From CAXBDP01 sp964598395 (GTDB taxonomy: Bacteria; Bacteroidota; Bacteroidia; Cytophagales; Cyclobacteriaceae): DNA of 64,000 nt. A program made the position numbers and the translations under genes. Below, piece by piece: positions 18,434-25,931 of this stretch. Under the pieces are notes generated by a model that searched no databases, was not told the origin of the DNA, and worked only from the letters and a program-made list of their open reading frames with translations. The DNA lies in assembly GCA_964598395.1 (NCBI GenBank), contig CAZRBW010000001.1, positions 62,001-126,000 on the forward strand. The letters are read 5' to 3'. Positions within the stretch are counted from its first letter, which is position 1. Every line of letters starts with the position of its first letter.

Positions 18434-19297
18434 TTAACCTAAATAAGGTTTTAAAGCCTTACTTCTGCTAGTGTGTCTTAATCTTCTGATTGCCTTCTCT
18501 TTAATTTGTCTAACACGCTCTCTAGTCAAATTAAATTTCTCTCCAATTTCCTCTAAAGTCATACTGTGCTCTCCATTCAAACCGAAGTATAAAGTAATCA
18601 CATCTGCCTCCCGTTGAGTGAGGGTTGATAAAGCTCTCTGCACTTCCTTACGTAGCGAGTCATTCATTAACTCAGAGTCTGGAGTGACTTCCATATCATT
18701 CTCCAACACATCTAACAGGGAATTTTCTTCACCTTGAACAAACGGGGCATCCATTGATACGTGACGACCAGAAATTTTCATGGTATCCACAACCTCTGAT
18801 GTGGAAACTTCCAATACCTCTGCAAGCTCTTCTGGACTTGGTTCTCTTTCGAAACGTTGCTCAAGTTCAGAGAAAGTTTTCGAGATTTTATTGAGAGAGC
18901 CTACTCTATTAAGCGGCAATCTAACGATACGAGACTGCTCAGCTAGAGCTTGAAGAATTGATTGTCTAATCCACCATACTGCATATGAGATAAACTTGAA
19001 GCCTCTAGTTTCATCGAATCTTTGTGCAGCCTTGATCAAACCTAAGTTTCCCTCATTGATCAAATCACCTAGCGACAAGCCTTGATTTTGGTATTGTTTT
19101 GCAACAGAAACCACGAATCTAAGATTGGCCTTAGTAAGTTTTTCAAGAGCTAATTGGTCGCCAGCACGAATTCTTTTCGCTAAATCTACCTCCTCATCTG
19201 GAGTTAAAAGGTCTACTTTACCAATCTCTTGTAAATACTTATCTAGGGATTGACTCTCCCTATTCGTAATCTGTTTACTAATTTTTAATTGTCTCAT
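18434..19297 (-). CDS. rpoD: Primary sigma factor RpoD/SigA
   Basis: This short (287 aa) primary sigma factor is of the Bacteroidota type, lacking a long region 1.1. Region 1.2 begins at SLDKYLQEIGKVDLL, region 2 contains GLIKAAQRFDETRGFKFISYAVWWIRQSI, region 3 follows VRLPLNRVGSL, and region 4.2 is EEIGEKFNLTRERVRQIKEKAIRRLRH. It recognises the TTTG/TAnnTTTG promoters seen elsewhere in the window. It lies 74 bp downstream of pnp. Confidence 0.97.
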   Translation of the reverse strand: MRQLKISKQITNRESQSLDKYLQEIGKVDLLTPDEEVDLAKRIRAGDQLALEKLTKANLRFVVSVAKQYQNQGLSLGDLINEGNLGLIKAAQRFDETRGFKFISYAVWWIRQSILQALAEQSRIVRLPLNRVGSLNKISKTFSELEQRFEREPSPEELAEVLEVSTSEVVDTMKISGRHVSMDAPFVQGEENSLLDVLENDMEVTPDSELMNDSLRKEVQRALSTLTQREADVITLYFGLNGEHSMTLEEIGEKFNLTRERVRQIKEKAIRRLRHTSRSKALKPYLG

Positions 19298-19371
19298 TCA
19301 CTAGGGGTTTTTCGTATCGAACAACGTTGACTTGAGTAATTATAGTTCCTATTGTCACTGTTTGTTAAAAT

Positions 19372-21501
19372 TTAAGACTGACTTTTTTCTGGCTTAGGTA
19401 AAAGCACCTTACGTGATAACTTAAATTTACCAGTTTTCTTATCAATGTCTAATAGTTTTACTTTGATATTTTCACCTACTTCAAGTACCCCTTCCAAGGT
19501 GTCTAATCTCTCCCATTTAACTTCAGAAATATGCAAAAGACCATCTTTTCCTGGCATTATTTCTACAAAAGCACCGTAAGGTTGGATTGATTTCACTTTC
19601 CCATCGTACACTTCACCAATTTCTGGAACAGCTACTATAGCTTTTACTCTTCTCAAAGCATTTTCCATTGCTTCTTTACTAACCGAGAATATACTAACAA
19701 CACCACCTTTATCAATCTCTTCGATCAATACGGTAGCACCAGTTTCTTTTTGGATTTCTTGGACAACTTTACCTCCTGGCCCAATTACCGCACCGATCAT
19801 TTCTCGTTCGATATGCAATACTGCAAATCTTGGCGCAGTCTCTTTGTAGTCAGTTTTTGGTTCAGAAATGGTTTTGTTCATTTCATTTAATATATGAGCT
19901 CTACCCTCTTTTGCTTGGTAAAGCGCTTCTTTCAAAACATCGAAAGACAAACCTTCAATTTTCATGTCCATTTGGCAAGCAGTAATACCTTTGCTTGTAC
20001 CGGTTACTTTAAAATCCATATCGCCTAAGTGATCTTCATCTCCAAGGATATCGGATAATACGGTGTATTTACCAGTTTTGCTGTCGGTAATCATACCCAT
20101 TGCAATACCAGATACGGCAGCTTTAATTGGAATACCAGCATCCATCATTGCCAATGACCCCGCGCAAACAGTTGCCATGGACGAAGAACCATTAGATTCA
20201 AGAATATCAGATACAATTCTGATTGTGTAAGGATTTTCGGAAGATGGCGGGAGGACTTTTTTCAAAGCTCTCAAAGCTAAATTCCCATGACCTACTTCTC
20301 TTCTGCCAACACCTCTATTAGGCTTTACTTCACCTGTAGAAAATCCTGGGAAATTATAATGAAGCATAAACTTGTTATAGCCAGAAGACATTGCCTGATC
20401 TACCATTTGGTCATCAAGCTTAGTACCTAATGTCACGGTAGTCAAAGATTGAGTTTCACCTCTTGTAAATACCGCAGAACCATGTGCAGATGGTAAGTAA
20501 TCGATTTCTGACCAAATCGGTCTTATCTCGTTTGGCTTTCTACCATCTAATCTCTTTTTCTCATTCAAAACCAAATTACGACAAGCTTCTTTCTCTACGT
20601 CGTGGAAATATCTTGAGATTAAACCGGAATTATATTCGTGGTCTTCTGGAAGAGACTCAATAAATGAATTCTTCACATTTTTAAAACCAGCGCTACGTTC
20701 TTGTTTATTAGGGTTTCCAGCAGCTGCTACAGCATATACTGCATCATAGCAGTCAGCATGAATTTTTTCTTTCAACTCTAAATCATGAGTCTCATGGGAG
20801 TATTCTCTGATCGTTTTACCCACAGCTTTGCGAAGCTCCTCTTGAAAAGCGCACATTTGCTTTATTACAGAATGCGCCTTTTCTAAGGCTTCTACCATTA
20901 ATTCTTCTGAAATTTCATTTGCTTCACCCTCAACCATCCCAATATCTTTGGCTGTACCGGCTACAATAAAATTCAATTCAGACTCATCAATAACTTCTTG
21001 ATTTGGGTTTATCTTAAATTCACCGTTGTGATATACTACTCTTACTTCAGCTGTTGGGCCATTAAATGGAATATCCGAAACCATAAGTGCAGCTGATGCT
21101 GCTAAGCCTGCCAATGCATCTGGCAGCACATTTTTATCAGCAGAAATTAATTGAATTCCTAATTGAGTATCTGCATGATAATCATCTGGAAATAAAGGTC
21201 TTATTGCCCTATCTACAATACGGCAAATTAATACTTCGTGATCTGATAATCTACCTTCTCTTTTCAAAAATCCTCCTGGGATCTTACCAGCTGAGGCAAA
21301 TTTTTCTTGATAATCAACTGATAGTGGTAGAAAATCTACACCTTCCATTGCTTCTTTTTTGGCTACTACAGTTGCTAAAAGCATTGTATTACCCATCCTT
21401 AACACTACTGCCCCGTCGGCTTGTTTCGCTAATTTTCCTGTTTCAATTGTAATTTCCCTGCCATCTTCAAGTCTTAGGGATTTCGTGATAACGTTTAACA
21501 T
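19372..21501 (-). CDS. pnp: Polyribonucleotide nucleotidyltransferase (PNPase)
   Basis: This 3'-5' phosphorolytic exoribonuclease has two RNase PH domains (the second with the SNGSSSMATVCAGSLAMMDAG core), a KH domain (IGAVIGPGGKVVQEIQKETG) and a C-terminal S1 domain (GKVKSIQPYGAFVEIMPGKDGLLHISEV). Its 709 residues are standard. The gene follows rpsO, the conserved rpsO-pnp order. A hairpin between them (21570-21591) may attenuate read-through or be a processing site. An octamer lies on the template strand at 20247-20254, encoding L-P. Confidence 0.97.
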   Translation of the reverse strand: MLNVITKSLRLEDGREITIETGKLAKQADGAVVLRMGNTMLLATVVAKKEAMEGVDFLPLSVDYQEKFASAGKIPGGFLKREGRLSDHEVLICRIVDRAIRPLFPDDYHADTQLGIQLISADKNVLPDALAGLAASAALMVSDIPFNGPTAEVRVVYHNGEFKINPNQEVIDESELNFIVAGTAKDIGMVEGEANEISEELMVEALEKAHSVIKQMCAFQEELRKAVGKTIREYSHETHDLELKEKIHADCYDAVYAVAAAGNPNKQERSAGFKNVKNSFIESLPEDHEYNSGLISRYFHDVEKEACRNLVLNEKKRLDGRKPNEIRPIWSEIDYLPSAHGSAVFTRGETQSLTTVTLGTKLDDQMVDQAMSSGYNKFMLHYNFPGFSTGEVKPNRGVGRREVGHGNLALRALKKVLPPSSENPYTIRIVSDILESNGSSSMATVCAGSLAMMDAGIPIKAAVSGIAMGMITDSKTGKYTVLSDILGDEDHLGDMDFKVTGTSKGITACQMDMKIEGLSFDVLKEALYQAKEGRAHILNEMNKTISEPKTDYKETAPRFAVLHIEREMIGAVIGPGGKVVQEIQKETGATVLIEEIDKGGVVSIFSVSKEAMENALRRVKAIVAVPEIGEVYDGKVKSIQPYGAFVEIMPGKDGLLHISEVKWERLDTLEGVLEVGENIKVKLLDIDKKTGKFKLSRKVLLPKPEKSQS

Positions 21502-21562
21502 ATTTTAATTTTAATACGATTTAATGATTTTAGCACCTTAGTGAAGGTATTGGTGAAAAAAC

Positions 21563-21591
21563 AAAAAGAGGGATTCCAGTTAAGGAATCCC
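21563..21591 (-). terminator. Hairpin between rpsO and pnp
   Basis: On the minus strand GGGATTCC/GGAATCCC encloses a 6-nt loop and is followed by TCTTTTTG. It could be a partial terminator setting the rpsO:pnp ratio, or an RNase III-type processing hairpin as in E. coli. Confidence 0.75.
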
Positions 21592-21600
21592 CGCTTTATG

Positions 21601-21876
21601 TTATTTACGAAGTTTCTGATCTTCTAGTACTGCTCTGTATCTTTCGATATCATTCTTATACAAGAAATTTAAAAAGCTTCTTCTTTTACCTACCATTTTC
21701 AAAAGGCCCAAACGAGTTGAGTGGTCCTTTTTGTTTTTCTTAAGATGCTCGGTAAGGTGGTTTATCCTGAAGGTAAACAGGGCAATCTGAGACTCTGGAG
21801 AACCAGTATCAGTCTTAGATTTTAACCGACCATGATTTGCGAACAGATCTTGTTTCTTCTCTTTCGTTAAATACAT
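21601..21876 (-). CDS. rpsO: 30S ribosomal protein S15
   Basis: The 91-residue S15 has the family core GSPESQIALFTFRINHLTEHLKKNKKDHSTRLGLLKMVGKRR and the ending FLNFLYKNDIERYR. It binds 16S rRNA and the S6-S18 platform. It has a consensus promoter (21914-21944) and is followed by pnp. Confidence 0.97.
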   Translation of the reverse strand: MYLTKEKKQDLFANHGRLKSKTDTGSPESQIALFTFRINHLTEHLKKNKKDHSTRLGLLKMVGKRRSFLNFLYKNDIERYRAVLEDQKLRK

Positions 21877-21913
21877 GACTAGTCTAAAATTTATGATAAA
21901 ATAAAAACAACTG

Positions 21914-21944
21914 CAAAGGTACTGATTATTATGTCAGTTTCAAA
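21914..21944 (-). promoter_or_regulatory. Promoter of rpsO
   Basis: The minus strand has TTTG (21941-21944), 19 bp, then TACCTTTG (21914-21921). This exactly matches the Bacteroidota primary-sigma consensus. The -7 element ends 37 bp before the ATG. Confidence 0.85.
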
Positions 21945-22002
21945 TAATTATGAGAGACAAAAATTAACTCAAAATTAGATTTAAACCAACTGAAAAACTT
22001 TA

Positions 22003-23811
22003 TTATCTGCTTTCCAAAAGGTTTTCTAAATCATCCAATGATTCAATTTCTGGAGCTTCTTCCACAGGTTTTTTCTTGAAGCCATTTTTAAATTTATCTA
22101 CCAATATTGCGTAGAAATCACTCTCAAATAATCGAGCATCGATCCTTGCTTGCCTTAAGAAAAATAAGCCTACTGGAAGCAAAATAAAATTGGACAACCA
22201 TGATGCCATGAAAGGGCTTAGGATACCTTCCTTTCCATATTTCTCAGCAACAATTGAAACTGTGTAGTAGAAAATAAAGAAACCAACGGATACCAATATT
22301 GGCATTCCTAAGCCTCCACGCTTTATGATCGTGCCAAGTGGCGCGCCAATTAAAAACATCACAATGCAAGTAAAGGCTCTTGCCCATTTTCCATGCTTCT
22401 CCAAGTCGTATTTATTTGCTTCTCGCTCAATATTTTTGATAGATTCAGCAAAACTTTCAACTTGTGATTTGACTAATCTAGCTTGAGTTAAGGCTTGGCC
22501 CATCGCTCTTGCTTGAGCAAATTCAGACTTAAGTTCCTCTTCGAAGAAAAACATATCTTCTCTTCTAAATTCAGGAAGAGTATCTAGACTTAGAGGCTTT
22601 GGCGGGTTGATAAAGGAACCAAAAAATATCTCTGGTTGTGTTTCCGTCGCCGCTATACCTGTAAGCCTTTCTCGCTCCTCCCGCTCTCTCCTAGCTCTTG
22701 CTGTAGCAATTAAAATCTGATTATCATTGGTAGTTGTTGAAACAGAATCTACATTTTCAGCAACAATAGAGCTATTTAAAAGTGTATCTATCAAAAGCGA
22801 GTCTTGTGGCAATAAACTAACTGAGGCTTGGCGTTCCAATGCCAACTGCTTCCTTTCTGCTATATAGGCAGGTTCGAGCAAAGTGAATTTTCCATTCAAA
22901 TAATAGTTGAAGGAACTGCCCACATTGCTAAAAAGCCTAACACGCTCATAATATTTTTCAACATTTACTGAGTCTACGGCAAGCTGAAGCTCTTTTACAT
23001 TCTTCATTAGTCGACTACCATAGAACAATTCCTCCCTCGTCCTTGAAAGCTCGAATGATTCCAAACTAAAAACCAAGCGGGAGGAATCGAATTGAGATCT
23101 AAATAGCTCCCCAACATCCATTCTATTCACATAGGTGGTTTGTCTTGGTCCAGCGGTAGGATCTTCTGAATAACTATACCCATCATACAGCTCCAACATC
23201 AAATACTGATCGTAATGGAAAGTGTACATCCGGCCTGAATCAGCAACAATAATATCTGTATTACCATTGTTTCCTGTATGGTCATAAATCAGAATTTTGC
23301 TCATGTATCCATCAGGGTATTTTTTCTCTGCTTTAATACTGAAATTGGGAATATCATAGTAAAAGACTCCTTCCTTCAAACTCAAGGAAGGTTTCTTTTG
23401 CTTCAAATCCCACAACAAACTGAATGCTTTAAGGTTGGCCTTTGGCACAACTTGATCGTTATTGTAGAACGCAAAAGCGGTAATTACGAGGATGACAAAG
23501 AAAACGGGTCTGAGGATTCGAACTAAAGAAATGCCTGCTCCTTTGATTGCTGTAATCTCAGAGTGTTCGCCTAAATTTCCAAAGGCAATTAACGAAGCAA
23601 TTAATATAGCAAGAGGTATCGCTTCCTGAGTGGATTTGATACTGAAATAACCGAATAGTTCAAGGATGATAGCAATGCCTAAATCCTTGCCGACCAGTTC
23701 TGCTCCATACCTAATAAGTATGGGCGTAAGTAGTATGAAAACGACAATAAAAAGGGTGAGAAAAAATGGCCCTGCGAATGCGCCAAGAACCAATTTATCT
23801 ATTTTTTTCAT
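22003..23811 (-). CDS. LptF/LptG-family permease (YjgP/YjgQ)
   Basis: This is an inner-membrane subunit of the lipopolysaccharide export ABC transporter. Three N-terminal membrane segments occur before residue 130 (FAGPFFLTLFIVVFILLTPILI, FGYFSIKSTQEAIPLAILIASLIAFG and following) and three at about 500-585. The periplasmic part between them is about 370 residues, larger than in E. coli LptF/G but usual for Bacteroidota. It contains the motif GNLGEHSEITAIKGAGISLVRI. F and G cannot be told apart here. TACTTTTG (23842-23849, minus strand) upstream could be its -7 box. Two octamers are at 22677-22684 and 23077-23084. Confidence 0.88.
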   Translation of the reverse strand: MKKIDKLVLGAFAGPFFLTLFIVVFILLTPILIRYGAELVGKDLGIAIILELFGYFSIKSTQEAIPLAILIASLIAFGNLGEHSEITAIKGAGISLVRILRPVFFVILVITAFAFYNNDQVVPKANLKAFSLLWDLKQKKPSLSLKEGVFYYDIPNFSIKAEKKYPDGYMSKILIYDHTGNNGNTDIIVADSGRMYTFHYDQYLMLELYDGYSYSEDPTAGPRQTTYVNRMDVGELFRSQFDSSRLVFSLESFELSRTREELFYGSRLMKNVKELQLAVDSVNVEKYYERVRLFSNVGSSFNYYLNGKFTLLEPAYIAERKQLALERQASVSLLPQDSLLIDTLLNSSIVAENVDSVSTTTNDNQILIATARARREREERERLTGIAATETQPEIFFGSFINPPKPLSLDTLPEFRREDMFFFEEELKSEFAQARAMGQALTQARLVKSQVESFAESIKNIEREANKYDLEKHGKWARAFTCIVMFLIGAPLGTIIKRGGLGMPILVSVGFFIFYYTVSIVAEKYGKEGILSPFMASWLSNFILLPVGLFFLRQARIDARLFESDFYAILVDKFKNGFKKKPVEEAPEIESLDDLENLLESR

Positions 23812-23867
23812 AATCCAGCCGGGCTTAATCTAAAGGAGCAACAAAAGTAGTTCTTTTGTTTTGCTTT

Positions 23868-24266
23868 TTAGCCTCCCACAATCTCTTTCAAAGAGTGTAC
23901 CAAGCCCTCCCAAACATCCAATAATTCTTCTTCGTCGTCAATATCCGTATAATCAGTTATGCGCAAATATACAGATTCAGTTAGCTCACTAAGCTCTAGC
24001 TTCAATTCGAAGTAGCTTGGATCTTCTTCGTCCACAGGATTCCCATTTGGCAAAAATTCAAATTTCACATGATGGTTAGATCTTGCAGAAACTTGCTTTG
24101 CAAAATGGTCTTCATTGTCCCAAATGAAATTGAAGACTTTATCCTCATCTATATTGACGTCGTCGGCAAACCATTGAGAAAGTCCTCCTGCTGTGCTTAT
24201 GTATGGATAGAGCATCTTTTTGGAGGCGTTAACCGGAAATTCTGCTATAAATTTAAACTTACTCAT
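23868..24266 (-). CDS. START-like domain protein, 132 aa
   Basis: This small soluble protein resembles the AHSA1/START-like (SRPBCC fold) family: N-terminal FPVNASKKMLYPYISTAGGLSQWFADDVNIDEDKVFNFIW, then beta strands and a long C-terminal helix (LLDVWEGLVHSLKEIVG). The ligand is unknown. It is conserved in Bacteroidota next to various genes. It lies 56 bp before the LptF/G-type gene in the same direction. Confidence 0.8.
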   Translation of the reverse strand: MSKFKFIAEFPVNASKKMLYPYISTAGGLSQWFADDVNIDEDKVFNFIWDNEDHFAKQVSARSNHHVKFEFLPNGNPVDEEDPSYFELKLELSELTESVYLRITDYTDIDDEEELLDVWEGLVHSLKEIVGG

Positions 24267-24335
24267 ATAAATACGTTGTGGAACAATTTAGACTTTTACT
24301 TCGACATGCACAACATAAATTTACTTCAATTTACA

Positions 24336-24367
24336 TTGGGAAAAATAAAAGTGCTTTTCTACCTTTG
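24336..24367 (+). promoter_or_regulatory. Promoter of tRNA-Met
   Basis: TTG (24336-24338), 21 bp, then TACCTTTG (24360-24367), a consensus -7 element. It lies 50 bp upstream of the tRNA. Confidence 0.75.
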
Positions 24368-24417
24368 CAGCTCTTAAAAACGGAAGGAAATAATTTGAAA
24401 ATTTTCTTTTTGAATTT

Positions 24418-24491
24418 GGCGAGGTAGCTCAGTTGGTTAGAGCGCAGGATTCATAACCCTGAGGTCGGGAGTTCAAATCTCCCTCTCGCTA
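24418..24491 (+). tRNA. tRNA-Met (anticodon CAT)
   Basis: The 74-nt cloverleaf has acceptor GGCGAGG/TCTCGCT (G-U at both ends), D-arm GCTC/GAGC, anticodon loop TTCATAA (anticodon CAT), T-arm GGGAG/CTCCC, and discriminator A. The fully paired first base pair argues against initiator tRNA. A CAT-anticodon tRNA-Ile2 cannot be wholly excluded by eye. Confidence 0.92.
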
Positions 24492-24499
24492 CATCTAAA

Positions 24500-24527
24500 A
24501 GCTCTACAATCTGTAGGGCTTTTTTTT
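24500..24527 (+). terminator. Terminator of tRNA-Met
   Basis: AGCTCTACA/TGTAGGGCT form a 9-bp stem (one G-U) with a 3-nt loop, followed by eight Ts. Confidence 0.92.
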
Positions 24528-24576
24528 ATGTCCCTATTCCATCAATCAGATGGCTTCTTATTGTCTTCTACAGTTA

Positions 24577-24617
24577 CGAAAAAGAAAAAGCCTTGAATTA
24601 ATTAAAACTCAAGGCTT
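24577..24617 (-). terminator. Terminator of the thrS-infC-rpmI-rplT operon
   Basis: On the minus strand AAGCCTTGA/TCAAGGCTT form a perfect 9-bp stem followed by TTTCTTTTT, just after the rplT stop codon. Confidence 0.9.
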
Positions 24618-24640
24618 ATCCCTCTAAATTAAAGTTATAT

Positions 24641-24985
24641 CTACTTCAATTTATCCACAATCGCTTTGAAAGCGTCTGGGTGATTCATTGCTAAATCAGC
24701 CAATACTTTACGATTCAAATCAATGTTAGCTTTTTTCAAGCTACCGATAAATTGAGAATATGACATTCCGTGTTGTCTGGCTCCAGCGTTGATACGCTGA
24801 ATCCAAAGCGCTCTAAAGTCACGCTTTTTGGCTTTTCTATCGCGATATGCGTAAGCTAAACCTTTTTGAACTTTGTTTTTGGCAACGGTTAGTACGTTTT
24901 TGCCACGGCCGAAAAATCCTTTTGCGGCCTTTAATACTCGTTTTCTACGAGCTCGCGATGCGACGTGGTTTACTGATCTTGGCAT
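24641..24985 (-). CDS. rplT: 50S ribosomal protein L20
   Basis: The 114-residue L20 has the conserved basic N-terminus (MPRSVNHVASRARRKRVLKAAKGFFGRGKN) and the core RDFRALWIQRINAGARQHGMSYSQFI. It binds 23S rRNA early in assembly, and in other bacteria represses its own operon. It is the last gene of the operon and ends before a terminator. Confidence 0.97.
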   Translation of the reverse strand: MPRSVNHVASRARRKRVLKAAKGFFGRGKNVLTVAKNKVQKGLAYAYRDRKAKKRDFRALWIQRINAGARQHGMSYSQFIGSLKKANIDLNRKVLADLAMNHPDAFKAIVDKLK

Positions 24986-25072
24986 TTTTTTGTCTTTTTG
25001 AACACTGGTGGCATTAATTGCACTTATTGAACCAGGGATCTGGTGAAACGATTGAACCTAAATAATTGATTT

Positions 25073-25261
25073 TTAAAGCATTTCTCTGATACGAGCGTCG
25101 TCAGTTGAATGCACATTCGTCATCTTTGTAAGATTACGCTTTCTCTTAGTCGACTTCTTTGTTAAGATGTGACTCTTGTAAGCATGCTTCCTTCTGATTT
25201 TACCAGTACCTGATAGCTTAAACCTTTTTTTAGCTCCAGACTTGGTTTTCATCTTTGGCAT
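25073..25261 (-). CDS. rpmI: 50S ribosomal protein L35
   Basis: The 62-residue, very basic protein has the L35 pattern MPKMKTKSGAKKRFKLSGTGKIRRKHAYKSHILTKKSTKRKRNL. It sits between infC (34 bp) and rplT (87 bp), the universal order. Confidence 0.97.
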   Translation of the reverse strand: MPKMKTKSGAKKRFKLSGTGKIRRKHAYKSHILTKKSTKRKRNLTKMTNVHSTDDARIREML

Positions 25262-25295
25262 TTGTCGTTGGTTTATAAATGAATAAAAATTAATT

Positions 25296-25850
25296 CTACT
25301 TTTTAGTTGTTGGCTTAGGCGCTAAGAACAAAAACATTCTTTTACCTTCCATTTTTGGCAACTGTTCCACTTTCGCGTAATCTTCAAGCGCTTGAGCAAA
25401 CCTTAATAATAAGTGCTCACCTCTATCCTTGAAAACGATTGATCTACCTACAAAGTGAACATATGCTTTCACCTTTGCCCCACTTTTAAGGAAATTGATG
25501 GCGTACTTCACTTTGAAATCAAAATCGTGATCATCCGTATTCGGACCAAAACGCACTTCTTTCAGTACAGTCTTGGCCGCATTGGCTTTGATCTCTTTTT
25601 GCTTTTTCTTTTGTTCGTACTTGAATTTCGAATAATCGGTGACCTTACAAACTGGCGGAACTGCCTTGCCTGAGATTTCTACCAGATCAAGATTTTGTTC
25701 TTGAGCCATTTTTAATGCCTCGCGGATTGGATATACTCCAACCTCTACATTTTCACCAACTAAACGGACTTCTCTCGCCGTTATTTTTTCGTTGACTCTG
25801 TAAGGTTCTTCAGCCCTTACTCTCGGAGTGTACTTTTTTCTTCCTTTAAT
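25296..25850 (-). CDS. infC: Translation initiation factor IF-3 with non-ATG start
   Basis: IF-3 binds the 30S subunit and checks start-codon selection. The first ATG in frame (25707-25709) would begin in the middle of the N-domain. Coding sequence clearly continues upstream: KGRKKYTPRVRAEEPYRVNEKI then TAREVRLVGENVEVGVYPIREALK. An in-frame TGA at 25857-25859 closes the frame, and only ATC (25854-25856), ATT (25848-25850) and internal sense codons are available. I choose ATT, giving 184 residues, a normal IF-3 length. E. coli infC also starts with AUU and IF-3 discriminates against it, an autoregulation known there. The C-domain motifs KEVRFGPNTDDHDFDFKVK and KVKAYVHFVGRS are intact. Confidence 0.9.
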   Translation of the reverse strand: MKGRKKYTPRVRAEEPYRVNEKITAREVRLVGENVEVGVYPIREALKMAQEQNLDLVEISGKAVPPVCKVTDYSKFKYEQKKKQKEIKANAAKTVLKEVRFGPNTDDHDFDFKVKYAINFLKSGAKVKAYVHFVGRSIVFKDRGEHLLLRFAQALEDYAKVEQLPKMEGKRMFLFLAPKPTTKK

Positions 25851-25931
25851 AGTGATTCAAATTTTGATTAAGGCTGCAAATATCCGAAATATTTTTCCTA
25901 AAAAAAACATTTCGAAGATGTTAGCCACAAA

